Source: Thiocystis violascens (GTDB lineage: Bacteria; Pseudomonadota; Gammaproteobacteria; Chromatiales; Chromatiaceae). Taken from it: 64,000 nucleotides of DNA. Position numbers and translations under genes: made by a program. The stretch is taken from contig DYNM01000011.1 of assembly GCA_020721065.1 (NCBI GenBank), positions 20,327-84,326 on the forward strand. Direction: 5' to 3'. The notes below the pieces were generated by a model. The model was not told the origin of the DNA, did not search any database, and saw only the letters and a program-made list of their open reading frames with translations. This document shows, in pieces, positions 18,282-26,025 of the stretch (positions are counted from its first letter, which is position 1; each line of letters starts with the position of its first letter).

Positions 18282-19769
18282 TCAAGCAAATTGCAGCGCC
18301 GTCAACATCGCCGCCAACTTGTGCTCCGTTTCTTGCCATTCGCTCGTCGGGTCCGAACCGGCAACGATGCCGGCACCCGCATATAAATCCGCCACCCGCT
18401 CGTTGATCTGCGCACAGCGCAGCAGCACCCACAATTCACCAGTCAAATCCGGTGCCACAATGCCAGCCGCGCCGGTGTACCAACCCCGCGCCAGCGGCTC
18501 GTGGCACTGCAACCACTCCCGCGCCAGTTGACGCGGTTGACCATTGGTTGCGGGCGTCGGGTGCAACAATTCTGCCAATCGAAACACATCGACTCCCGCC
18601 TGCAATTGCCCACGCACGATGCTCCACAGATGTTGTGCGTTATTGAGCTGCAAAATACGCGGCTCTTCTGGCGAGGCGAGCTGGAGACAACACTGGCGCA
18701 GCGCCGCAGTGACGGCGTCTACAACCACTTGATGCTCGCGCCGATTCTTATCGCAGTGTTGCAAGGTCAAGGTCAGATTGGCATCGCGCTCGGCGTCTTC
18801 AGCGCGGCAGATGGTGCCTGCCAGCGCGTCCGCTTCAATCCGGTCGCGGTGCTGCGTGAACAGCCGTTCGGGAGTCGCTGCGACAAAGCTGGTTGTCTCG
18901 CGGCGAATGGTGATGACCTGACAAGATGGAAATAGATAACTCAGCGCCGCGTTGAGGCGCGTGAGATCAAACCGGCGTTGTCCCTCCAAACGCAGGCGGC
19001 GCCCCAGCACCACTTTTTCTAAATCGCCGTGCGCGATGTCAGCCAGCGCGGTGTTGACCAAGCGTTGCCAAGTTGCGGCATCCGGTTCACTCACGCCACG
19101 CTCCAAATGCGCCGAAGTCAGCGGATCAAGCGCCGGTTGTGCCAACAGCGGCACGATTTGATCTAACCAATGTTGCCAACGTGGGCGCAACGTCTCCAGC
19201 GGGATGGGCAGCGCAGTGGTCAGAATTAACGCTGCTTGTCCCGCCTGTCCGCACAGCGCCAGCTCTGGCAACCAAAATAAAGCGTTCGGAAATGCGGAAG
19301 AAATCCCCCCCGCTCCCCCTTTTTCAAAATGAGCTGCATCAAGCCCCCCTTTGAAAAAGGGGGGTTGGGGGGATTTGAGATCGGTCAGTTGGGTAGATTT
19401 GAGATCAAACGGATACGGCGCTGCCGCAAATCCCAGCATCCCGAAGCCAACAAAACCCGTCTCATCCGGGTCGATTTGCGCCCAATTGGCAGTCGCAGCT
19501 TTCACTGTCGCCCGCAATTCCGGTAAGCGTTCTGCGCCAGTGGCGTGCCATTCTGCCGCGCAGCCATAACCGGCTCGCAGCTCTTCCCGATGATTGTGAG
19601 CAAATTGAAATTGCGGCACGGGCACCGGTAATTCCGGCGCAATGGTCAAACCGTGCGGCAATTCGAGGATCAGCGAGACGAAACCGTCTGCTTGGGCGCG
19701 TGGCAGCAGGGCGAGCGTCTCATCAAGACGCGCCCGGAGCTGCTCTAAAACTTGGAGCGGTGCCAGCAT
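18282..19769 (-). CDS. menF: Isochorismate synthase
   Basis: Chorismate-utilising enzyme giving isochorismate for menaquinone. The 495-residue protein carries the C-terminal catalytic domain (about 215-490): LEKVVLGRRLRLE with the general-base Lys, ADALAGTICRAEDAERD, EHQVVVDAV, LLHPTPATNGQPRQLA, GWYTGAAGIV and GAGIVAGSDPTSEWQETEHK with the Mg-binding Glu residues. The N-terminal region contains an in-frame insertion of about 26 residues (around 131-157, DLKSPQPPFFKGG...) encoded by a palindromic G/C-rich repeat at 19301-19376, not expected in MenF. Whether the enzyme tolerates it is unknown, but the frame and active site are intact. First of menF-menD-GGDEF on the minus strand. Confidence 0.92.
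   Translation of the reverse strand: MLAPLQVLEQLRARLDETLALLPRAQADGFVSLILELPHGLTIAPELPVPVPQFQFAHNHREELRAGYGCAAEWHATGAERLPELRATVKAATANWAQIDPDETGFVGFGMLGFAAAPYPFDLKSTQLTDLKSPQPPFFKGGLDAAHFEKGGAGGISSAFPNALFWLPELALCGQAGQAALILTTALPIPLETLRPRWQHWLDQIVPLLAQPALDPLTSAHLERGVSEPDAATWQRLVNTALADIAHGDLEKVVLGRRLRLEGQRRFDLTRLNAALSYLFPSCQVITIRRETTSFVAATPERLFTQHRDRIEADALAGTICRAEDAERDANLTLTLQHCDKNRREHQVVVDAVTAALRQCCLQLASPEEPRILQLNNAQHLWSIVRGQLQAGVDVFRLAELLHPTPATNGQPRQLAREWLQCHEPLARGWYTGAAGIVAPDLTGELWVLLRCAQINERVADLYAGAGIVAGSDPTSEWQETEHKLAAMLTALQFA
19301..19376. repeat. Palindromic poly-C/poly-G repeat inserted in frame inside menF
   Basis: 76 bp bounded by AAATCCCCCC and GGGGGGATTT, with inner arms CCCCCTTTTTC and GAAAAAGGGGG. 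This is the form of small dispersed palindromes common in intergenic DNA of several proteobacteria and cyanobacteria. Here it is inside the coding sequence and keeps the reading frame open. Confidence 0.8.
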
Positions 19770-19847
19770 GAGTGAATGGGCGGATTAACAAGAAGAGTGA
19801 GCCGGGGCATGGCAGGTGATGCCATGCCGGAGCGCAGACAGTCGCGC

Positions 19848-20741
19848 TCACTGCGTGGGCAAAGCTGCCCAAAAATTGCTCATCGCCGCCGTCGTTTCCG
19901 CCGGACGATCCCACTGCGGCATTCCGCTGGTGGGTGCGATGCGCTGCGCTCGCCAATTGGCGTGGCGACCGAGAAAATCGGGCAATTCGTGAAAGTCGAT
20001 ATTTGGGTCCTTGTCATATAACACCAGCACCGGTTGTGTCACCTTGCTGTAGAGCGTGACGCCGGCCTGTGGCGTAAAGAGTTGTCCTGACAGGAAATAC
20101 AGCGGCGCATATTTCGCGCCCGGCTGATGCGTGGTGGCGTGAGCGTAATCCACCAATTCGGGCGGAATGTCGTTGATAAAGGCTTGATTATAAAAGAATT
20201 TGATGCTGGCGCGGCTGGTCAACAAGGCAAATAACCCGTCGTTTAAGCCCGGAATGCTCAGGAATTGATACGCCCGTTCGGCCGCTTTACCAGTCGGCAA
20301 CCCGCGCACGTTGAAGCCGGTTGGTGACAGCATAATCAGGCTGGTGACGAGCGTGGGTTGTGTCAGCGTGGCACGAGCGGCAAATTCACAGCCCAACGAA
20401 AATGCGGCTAAATCAGCGGGAACTTTGACCACTTGCCCTAAAAATTCCGCGATCACGTTGGCGAACAGTTCTGGCGAATAGCGGCAGTTGCGGCGCTCGG
20501 AATGCCCAAAGCCGGGCAAATCCAGCGCATAAACCGGACGCTGTCCGCGATACTGTTCAAACAGCGGTTTCATTTCGATGGCGCTGGGGGCGGCGTTAAT
20601 GCTGTGAATTAACACCAACGGACGTCCGCTCGCTGCGGTGTCAGCGTAATAATGAATGCGCCCGGCGCTGGCGGAAACGAAATCGTGCCGATCAGCGGCA
20701 AGCGCAGCGGGGAGCGTCGATGAAGTGCGTAAAGCAGTCAT
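19848..20741 (-). CDS. Alpha/beta-fold hydrolase upstream of menF, possible non-canonical active site
   Basis: A 297-residue alpha/beta hydrolase. Visible: oxyanion region LVLIHSINAAPS, strand 4 ALDLPGFGHSERR, nucleophile elbow AAFSLGCEFA (Ser) and the acid strand PVLVLYDKDPNIDFHELPDF. In the C-terminal segment where the catalytic His normally sits (G-H-x-P-x-x-E-x-P) the sequence reads SGMPQWDRP, so the His seems replaced. It could be catalytically altered or use another base. It is 78 bp upstream of menF on the same strand, the place where a MenH-like hydrolase might be expected, but it lacks clear MenH signatures; function unknown. The spacer to the divergent lipoprotein gene at 20803 is about 60 bp. 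Confidence 0.78.
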   Translation of the reverse strand: MTALRTSSTLPAALAADRHDFVSASAGRIHYYADTAASGRPLVLIHSINAAPSAIEMKPLFEQYRGQRPVYALDLPGFGHSERRNCRYSPELFANVIAEFLGQVVKVPADLAAFSLGCEFAARATLTQPTLVTSLIMLSPTGFNVRGLPTGKAAERAYQFLSIPGLNDGLFALLTSRASIKFFYNQAFINDIPPELVDYAHATTHQPGAKYAPLYFLSGQLFTPQAGVTLYSKVTQPVLVLYDKDPNIDFHELPDFLGRHANWRAQRIAPTSGMPQWDRPAETTAAMSNFWAALPTQ

Positions 20742-20802
20742 AGGTGAATGATCTCGGCTGGATGAGGAACTGATGAACTGATGAACTTAGGCGGGCGATC
20801 AA

Positions 20803-21576
20803 GTGAAGTCTACAGTGGTCTTGCTGGCTTGTCTGGCTCTTGGCGGTTGCGCTGACGGACGCAGCCGCTTGTTTTCTGAAGCAAAGGCGGATCAGGCTGC
20901 ACCCAGTTTGCGATCAGCCAGTGGTTGCCAACTGCGTTATCAACGGTATCAAACCGCGTCTGCGGTGCCGGGCGAGCTGGTGGTGATTGCGCCCGGTTTT
21001 GGACGTTCTCACCGTCATTTTCACGCGCTCGCGTTGCACCTTGCTGCTGCTGGATTGGAGGTGGTGGCGGTGGAATCTTGCAACCAGCGGCTGTGGACGG
21101 GGGCGCACGAGCGTCAAGCGCGAGATTTGCAATTGGTGGCAACGGCGTTAGGAGCGCGGCGCGTCATTTATGTTGGACATTCGGCAGGTGGTTTGGCGGC
21201 AGTGTTGGCAGGTCGCGCTGATCCGCGTACGGTGGGCGTGGTGACGCTGGATGTGGTTGACGCTGAACAATTGGGCGTTTCCGCCGCGCAGGAGTTGACG
21301 GTGCCACTGGTGGCGCTGAGTGGCGAGCCGTCGCCGTGCAATGCCGACAACAACGGGCTGGCGATGGTGGCGGCTAATCCTCATGCGCAACTGGAACGAA
21401 TTGCTGGCGCGAACCACTGCGATTTTGAAGCACCGACGGATTGGCGGTGCCGCTTGCTGTGTGCCGCTACGACCGCGCCAATTGCCACGTTGGAACAGGC
21501 GGCGCGACGGGTGCGCATCATCCAGTTGACCACGGCTGCGCTCCAGTCGCTGATGTCTCGCGCCCGACCAAACTAA
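20803..21576 (+). CDS. Lipoprotein with alpha/beta-hydrolase fold
   Basis: A 257-residue protein from a GTG start preceded by AGGCGGGCG. The N-terminus MKSTVVLLACLALGGCADG is a lipoprotein signal with lipobox LGGC. The body is a hydrolase: LVVIAPGFGRSHRHFHALA (lid/oxyanion), nucleophile elbow IYVGHSAGGLAAVL (Ser), VVTLDVVD, and IAGANHCDFEAPTD with a likely catalytic His. It resembles chlorophyllase/dienelactone-type hydrolases. Probably membrane-anchored in the periplasm, substrate unknown. Its last 59 bp overlap the convergent CDF gene on the other strand, an unusual tail-to-tail overlap. Confidence 0.8.
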   Translation: MKSTVVLLACLALGGCADGRSRLFSEAKADQAAPSLRSASGCQLRYQRYQTASAVPGELVVIAPGFGRSHRHFHALALHLAAAGLEVVAVESCNQRLWTGAHERQARDLQLVATALGARRVIYVGHSAGGLAAVLAGRADPRTVGVVTLDVVDAEQLGVSAAQELTVPLVALSGEPSPCNADNNGLAMVAANPHAQLERIAGANHCDFEAPTDWRCRLLCAATTAPIATLEQAARRVRIIQLTTAALQSLMSRARPN

Positions 21577-22459
21577 TCGGGTCTTGATGAATGGTGAGAT
21601 CAAGATCGGGATATTCCGCCCGCAATCGCGCTTCCACTTCATCGGCGATTTCGTGCGCCACCAGCAACGGCAGTTGATCATCGAGTTCTAAATGCAGTTG
21701 CACAATCAACGTTTGCCCAGAGTGGCGGGTGCGCAAATCGTGGACGCCGTGAACCTGCGGCACGCTGCGCACGATAGCGACCAAGTGCTGGCGCTCGGCA
21801 GCGGGGATTTCGTGATCCATCAGCAACTGCACCGCTTCGCGTCCAATTTGCGTGGCGCTGTACAAAATGTAAGCGCCAATCGCCAGCCCAAACAGCGGAT
21901 CAAATCCAGCCCAACCCGCGCCAGCCAGTGCCAATGCGCCCAGCGTGGCGGCATTGGTAATCAAATCAGTAGCATAGTGCAGCGCATCGGCGCGGATCGC
22001 TGGCGAGCCGGTGCGACGAATGACGTAATGCTGAATGGTCAATAAAATCAAGGTCGCCACCATCGCAAAGCCAATCACGCCCAAACCAATCCCGATCTCA
22101 GCGACGGGGCGCGGGTGAACCAGCCGATCCAACGCCTGTAAGCCAAGAAAGAGTGCGGAACCAGCGATGAAAGTCGCCTGCCCCAACGCAGCGAGTGCCT
22201 GCGCCTTGCCGTGTCCAAAACGATGCTCAGAATCCGGTGGCTGCAATGACCAGCGCACGGCAAATAAATTAATAAGTGAAGCCGCAACATCCATTGAAGA
22301 ATCGACTAATGACGCTAATACGCTCACTGAACCCGTTAATAACCACGCTATTAATTTTGCCAGAATTAACAGGCTTGCCGTTGCTACTGACGCATAGGTC
22401 GCCAAGCGCAATAGCGTTGCAGTTGTCGCAGCATCGGCAAATCTGGTCGCGTTATTCAT
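21518..22459 (-). CDS. Cation diffusion facilitator, FieF-type divalent metal exporter
   Basis: Inner-membrane proton/metal antiporter of the CDF family, 313 residues. Six membrane segments precede a cytoplasmic C-terminal domain. The metal site reads LVDSSMDVAAS in segment 2 (DxxxD) and HYATDLITN in segment 5 (HxxxD), the DD/HD set of FieF-type Zn/Fe transporters. HRFGHGKAQALAAL is the conserved post-segment-2 loop. The C-terminal domain (HGVHDLRTRHSGQTLIVQL; LTIHQDP) has the usual metal-binding His residues. The 5' part of the gene is visibly richer in A+T than the 3' part. Confidence 0.92.
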   Translation of the reverse strand: MNNATRFADAATTATLLRLATYASVATASLLILAKLIAWLLTGSVSVLASLVDSSMDVAASLINLFAVRWSLQPPDSEHRFGHGKAQALAALGQATFIAGSALFLGLQALDRLVHPRPVAEIGIGLGVIGFAMVATLILLTIQHYVIRRTGSPAIRADALHYATDLITNAATLGALALAGAGWAGFDPLFGLAIGAYILYSATQIGREAVQLLMDHEIPAAERQHLVAIVRSVPQVHGVHDLRTRHSGQTLIVQLHLELDDQLPLLVAHEIADEVEARLRAEYPDLDLTIHQDPISLVGRETSATGAQPWSTG

Positions 22460-22539
22460 TGCAAAGTCTCAACGCAAGTTCTCAAATAACGAAATCAATC
22501 CTACTTTTTACTTAAAAATTAGGATTGATCTCAAGATAA

Positions 22540-22857
22540 TTAACGCGGTGGGCGATGCTGTGCAGCTAAATCTGTAAATTCAGTTGGATCAAGCCGCCCA
22601 TCACCATTCCGATCAAATTCCGCAAATGCTGGCGCATTCGCTAATCCGCGCATTTGATAACCCTGTTCCGAGCGTTCTTTAATACGCTGGGCGCGAGCTT
22701 CACCGAATTCTTGCTCTGTAATTGCGCCATCGTGGTTCAAGTCAAAATTGGCAAATGACGGTGGACCAAATGGTATAGCTGGTTGCGCCGCAAGTGGCGC
22801 TGCAATAGCGAGACTCACACTCAATATGAAATAACGTTGGTAAGAGATCATAATCAC
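22540..22857 (-). CDS. Exported EF-hand protein
   Basis: A 105-residue small protein with a signal peptide (hydrophobic core ILSVSLAIAAPL, cleavage near LAAQ). Two EF-hand loops follow: FDLNHDGAITEQEF (about residues 38-51) and FDRNGDGRLDPTEF (about residues 79-92), both with Asp/Asn at ligand positions 1, 3 and 5 and Glu at 12. A periplasmic calcium-binding role is inferred. Alternative Met starts two codons apart. No RTX or calcium operon is adjacent. Confidence 0.85.
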   Translation of the reverse strand: MIMISYQRYFILSVSLAIAAPLAAQPAIPFGPPSFANFDLNHDGAITEQEFGEARAQRIKERSEQGYQMRGLANAPAFAEFDRNGDGRLDPTEFTDLAAQHRPPR

Positions 22858-22896
22858 TTCCGCAATTCGGTTATTATGCGATCAATGCCGACTCTT

Positions 22897-23211
22897 TTAA
22901 TCAAGAAAAGAGCAGCAATAATCAGTTAAACTAAAGACACGCACACTAAACCGTGCTTCCGCTGGAACTTCAAAAGTTTCTCCGCCGACAATCCGCTGCC
23001 AATTCTCAGCATCGGGTAATAAAACCTCAAGTTCACCACTCAAAATTTCCATTTCCTCACGCGCATGAGTCGTGAATTCAAACTCACCCGGCTGCATAAT
23101 GCCCAAGGTTTTAATTGCCCCATTCGGAAAACTCAGGGTACGACTGGACACCCGCCCATCGAAATAAAGATTTGCCCGTTTGGTCACGGTCACGTTGCTG
23201 AATTCAGACAT
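22897..23211 (-). CDS. ppnP: Pyrimidine/purine nucleoside phosphorylase (PpnP)
   Basis: Small cupin-fold nucleoside phosphorylase (formerly DUF1255/YaiE), 104 residues from the ATG at 23211; the frame is open 23 codons further upstream but that part is unlike the family. Signatures: VTVTKRANLYFDGRVSSRTL, GIMQPGEFEFTTHAREEMEILSG (conserved EFxT...E-x-M-x-I-x-x-G) and the C-terminal FSVRV. Catalyses phosphorolysis of diverse nucleosides. It is divergent from hcp; the 188 bp shared spacer holds an inverted repeat and an FNR-like site. Confidence 0.9.
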   Translation of the reverse strand: MSEFSNVTVTKRANLYFDGRVSSRTLSFPNGAIKTLGIMQPGEFEFTTHAREEMEILSGELEVLLPDAENWQRIVGGETFEVPAEARFSVRVFSLTDYCCSFLD

Positions 23212-23285
23212 CAGAATGCTCTCAGTTGATCCTGCAAAAAGGGCGGATGATTGCGCCGGCTCCGAATCGGCGCGAGTCAAGATTA

Positions 23286-23320
23286 GCAGATTTGCGCGTT
23301 ATTTCGCAGAGCAAATCTGC
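23286..23320. other. Perfect 10-bp inverted repeat in the ppnP-hcp spacer
   Basis: GCAGATTTGC at 23286-23295 is repeated inverted as GCAAATCTGC at 23311-23320, 15 bp between the arms. It lies immediately upstream of the FNR-like site; it may be a regulator operator or a hairpin. No T-run follows. Confidence 0.5.
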
Positions 23321-23323
23321 GCC

Positions 23324-23337
23324 TTGATTTAGGTCAA
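23324..23337 (+). promoter_or_regulatory. FNR/CRP-type binding site upstream of hcp
   Basis: TTGATTTAGGTCAA fits the FNR/ANR/DNR consensus TTGAT-N4-ATCAA with one change. It lies 63 bp before the hcp ATG, a plausible activating distance. hcp genes are commonly under FNR- or NO-responsive control. Confidence 0.65.
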
Positions 23338-23399
23338 GGTGCCAACGTCATTTATCATCCACACTCAACACTAACAACTCACCCGTACCGAGGTTCGCC

Positions 23400-24689
23400 A
23401 TGTATTGCAATCAATGTGAACAAACATTCCGCCAGAGCGCCTGCGTCAATTCACCCGGTGTATGCGGCAAAGATGCCGACGTGCAATCATTGCAGGAGAC
23501 GTTATTATTCGGTCTCAAAGGCATGGCAGCTTATGCGCATCACGCCCGCCGCTTAGGTCAATTCGATGAACAGGTCTCGGCGTTTATTGAAGAAGCGTTA
23601 TTTGCAACGATGACAAACGTCAATTTTGACGTAAAAACATTGTTAGAAATGTGCTTAGAATGTGGCAAGATGAATTTGCGGGTGATGGAATTATTAGATG
23701 CTGGGCACCTTGAATTGTTTGGTAAAGCAGCGCAGATAAAAGTTAAAGAAGGCACTCGCGCCGGTCCCGGTATTTTAGTATCTGGGCATGACTTGTTGGA
23801 TTTATGGAACCTATTGGAACAGGTTGCTGGAACTGACATTAACGTGTATACACACGGTGAAATGCTCCCCGCACACATGTATGAAAAATTCCAACAACAT
23901 CCAAATCTTGCTGGTCATTACGGCGGCGCGTGGCAGAACCAGAAAAAGGAATTTGCAGCGTTTCCTGGACCAGTCGTTGTAACCACCAATTGCGTGCTCA
24001 TTCCGCCAGAAAGTTATCAAGGACGCTTGTACACAATGCGCAGCGTTGCGGTGCCAAATGGTCAACGTTTAGATCAAGATTTTGCACCGGTAATTGCAGA
24101 AGCATTGCGTTGTGCGCCTTGTGAAGAACACATTACTGGTGAATCCACAGTTGGATTTCATCGCACCGTATTACTTGAACAAGCACCAGCAATCATTGAT
24201 GCCGTAAAAGCGGGTAAAATCAGCCGTTTCTTTGTGATTGGTGGCTGCGATGGTGCGGAAAAAGGGCGCAATTACTTTAGTGAATATGCGCAAAACACTC
24301 CGCCAGATTCATTCATTTTAACTCTCGGCTGCGGCAAGTTCCGTATTCGTGATTATGATTACGGCGAACATCTTGGTTTACCGCGTTTAATGGATATGGG
24401 GCAATGCAATGATGCCTATGGCGCGATTGCTGTTGCCGTTGCATTAGCCAACGCCTTTAATTGCAGCGTGAATGAATTGCCCTTGACGCTGGTGATTAGT
24501 TGGTTTGAACAAAAAGCAGTGGCAGTCTTTTTAACACTGCTGAGTTTAGGTGTAAAAGGAATCACGCTGGGACCCAATCCGCCAGCATTCATCACGCCGA
24601 ATGTGTTTGCAATTTTGCAACAGGAGTTTGATGTACGCTTGACAGGTGATGATCCGCAAGGTGATTTACAACGCGCTTTAGCGGCTTAA
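23400..24689 (+). CDS. hcp: Hybrid-cluster protein (hydroxylamine reductase / NO-related), short form
   Basis: Iron-sulfur protein with a [4Fe-4S]-type N-terminal cluster and the Fe-S-O hybrid cluster; reduces hydroxylamine or NO in nitrosative stress. The N-terminal cysteines are at 3, 6, 15 and 22 (MYCNQCEQ ... ACVNSPGVCGK). Hybrid-cluster motifs include VSGHDLLDL, VYTHGEMLPAHMY, VVTTNCVLIP, GGCDGAEKGRNYF, LTLGCGKFRI and MGQCNDAYGAI. At 429 residues it is about 100 shorter than the E. coli-type protein: the segment after FATMTNVNFD runs almost directly into the cluster region, as in the class III form described mostly from archaea and thermophiles. No hcr reductase is adjacent. Confidence 0.93.
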   Translation: MYCNQCEQTFRQSACVNSPGVCGKDADVQSLQETLLFGLKGMAAYAHHARRLGQFDEQVSAFIEEALFATMTNVNFDVKTLLEMCLECGKMNLRVMELLDAGHLELFGKAAQIKVKEGTRAGPGILVSGHDLLDLWNLLEQVAGTDINVYTHGEMLPAHMYEKFQQHPNLAGHYGGAWQNQKKEFAAFPGPVVVTTNCVLIPPESYQGRLYTMRSVAVPNGQRLDQDFAPVIAEALRCAPCEEHITGESTVGFHRTVLLEQAPAIIDAVKAGKISRFFVIGGCDGAEKGRNYFSEYAQNTPPDSFILTLGCGKFRIRDYDYGEHLGLPRLMDMGQCNDAYGAIAVAVALANAFNCSVNELPLTLVISWFEQKAVAVFLTLLSLGVKGITLGPNPPAFITPNVFAILQQEFDVRLTGDDPQGDLQRALAA

Positions 24690-24705
24690 TCGCTCTATTG
24701 AGCAC

Positions 24706-24736
24706 AAAAAATCCCCCAATTACGGGGGATTTTTTT
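24706..24736. terminator. Bidirectional rho-independent terminator
   Basis: AAAAATCCCCC, loop AATTAC, GGGGGATTTTTTT: a strong hairpin with A-run on one side and T-run on the other, placed between the converging hcp and FHA genes. It can serve both strands. Confidence 0.85.
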
Positions 24737-24758
24737 ATGGCAACAGAACCGTGTTTAT

Positions 24759-25403
24759 CTATCCATCTTCAGTTAAACGACGAAACAATGAACTCGGTGA
24801 TAAAAATGTAAACTCATAACGTGCAAAAGAAATGACATCGCCGTCCCGAATTTGCTGCGGTTTATTGCTGATGCGAAATGCGTTGACCATCGTGCCGTTG
24901 GTAGAATCGCAATCACGAATGACGAACACTTCTTTTTTCATTTCCAAAACGGCATGACGTTTAGAAATTGCAATGTCAGGAATAATTAAATCATTACCGT
25001 TGATACGCCCGACTGTAAATATATTCTGTGCCTGCGTTGTGCCTTCTTCTTTTACCAACGGATAGATGGCATGTTTTAAGGCTTCAGATAGTGCTGTCAT
25101 GTCTTCTTCATCTTTCACATCCATTTCAAAAATGAAGGTTTGATTCGCTTCCTGCGTTTTAAGATTACGCCGCAACGCTAATTCACCCGCTTGAATAGAA
25201 GAACCAGCCAGCACCGGGTGTTTAATAAATTCGACAAAATCCTCACGGCTACAATTCTGAGCTAATCCTTCTAAAATTTGCAGATTCACTCGTCCAGATG
25301 AATTCATTAGTACACTGAGTTGACCCATTTTTTTTAAGGGGTTTTCTTCAACTTCGGGTTCATCATCATCTGTTTTCTTTTTGCCAAACACTTTGAATAG
25401 CAT
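24759..25403 (-). CDS. FHA domain protein
   Basis: A 214-residue soluble protein. The C-terminal half (about 127-200) is a forkhead-associated phosphothreonine-binding domain: IFTVGRINGNDLIIP, AISKRHAVLE and DCDSTNGTMVNAF give the conserved GR, SxRH and (S/D)TNGT elements. The N-terminus is charged (FGKKKTDDDEPEVEENP), and the middle part is of unknown fold. A partner Ser/Thr kinase is not in the window. It converges with hcp on a shared terminator; upstream are BrnA/BrnT genes 21 bp away, maybe one transcript. Confidence 0.85.
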   Translation of the reverse strand: MLFKVFGKKKTDDDEPEVEENPLKKMGQLSVLMNSSGRVNLQILEGLAQNCSREDFVEFIKHPVLAGSSIQAGELALRRNLKTQEANQTFIFEMDVKDEEDMTALSEALKHAIYPLVKEEGTTQAQNIFTVGRINGNDLIIPDIAISKRHAVLEMKKEVFVIRDCDSTNGTMVNAFRISNKPQQIRDGDVISFARYEFTFLSPSSLFRRLTEDG

Positions 25404-25424
25404 GAATAATATCCTCTAAAAACG

Positions 25425-25697
25425 TTATGCTGGTGAATGGGTACTCAGCCACTCTTTTAACGCTTCGTTAATGCGCGTTTGCCAGCCATCACCAGTGGCT
25501 CTGAAAGTTTGTAATACATCTAGTGAGAGATGAATGGTGACGCATTCTTCTGAAAGAGTTTCGGTTTCAAAGCGACGCTGTAGCCGCATTTGCAATGCAG
25601 TAGGCAGCACTGAAAAGGGCTGAAATAATGCTGGATCGATTTCAGAAAGATCGCCAACGTCGTCATCTTCATCAATTACGGGTAAGCGTGAAACCAT
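25425..25697 (-). CDS. brnA: BrnA-family antitoxin
   Basis: A 90-residue protein, second gene of a type II toxin-antitoxin pair. The C-terminal CVTIHLSLDVLQTFRATGDG and WQTRINEALKEWL form the ribbon-helix-helix DNA-binding region typical of BrnA (VxLRLDxDVLxxFRxxGxGWQtRIN). The acidic N-terminal half (DEDDDVGDLSEIDP) is likely to contact the toxin. It overlaps the toxin gene by 26 bp. BrnA proteins usually repress their own operon. Confidence 0.88.
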   Translation of the reverse strand: MVSRLPVIDEDDDVGDLSEIDPALFQPFSVLPTALQMRLQRRFETETLSEECVTIHLSLDVLQTFRATGDGWQTRINEALKEWLSTHSPA

Positions 25698-25950
25698 GAG
25701 CGATTCCTTCCCTTAAATTTGCTTTACGAAAACTGATAACACGAATGCCGTTTGTTATCTCGCTAAATACCAATATATGTAAGCGATTATCGAGATAACC
25801 AATCGCTACAATGCGCACTTCTGAATACTCTCGCCGCGTATCCTGCCAAAACTTTGCTGTCTCAAAATCAAATGCTAACGCCTGCTCAAAACTTAAGCTG
25901 CGTTCGGCGATATTACGCATATTTTTAACTGAATCGTAGGTGATTTTCAT
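25672..25950 (-). CDS. brnT: BrnT-family toxin (RelE-like fold ribonuclease)
   Basis: A 92-residue protein upstream of and overlapping brnA, the usual toxin-first order of this module. Family features: MKITYDSVKN with SFEQALAFDFETAKFWQD, a conserved RREYSEVRIVAIGYLDNRLHILVFSE block and the C-terminal RVISFRKANLREG (RxISxRxAxxxE). BrnT toxins inhibit translation by RNA cleavage. Upstream lies metK on the same strand with about 75 bp spacer, which includes an inverted AATTGGCAATCC-like repeat. Confidence 0.86.
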   Translation of the reverse strand: MKITYDSVKNMRNIAERSLSFEQALAFDFETAKFWQDTRREYSEVRIVAIGYLDNRLHILVFSEITNGIRVISFRKANLREGIAHGFTLTRN

Positions 25951-26025
25951 TTATTGGTGTTAATTGAGAGGTTGGATTGCCAAAATTGGCAATCCAATCA
26001 CGGAATTTAGCGCCGCGAGTGCAAA

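Noticed and set aside
24706..24736. Second copy of the poly-C/poly-G palindrome
   Set aside because: It is a compact terminator hairpin with T-run between convergent genes, lacking the long inner arms of the menF repeat.
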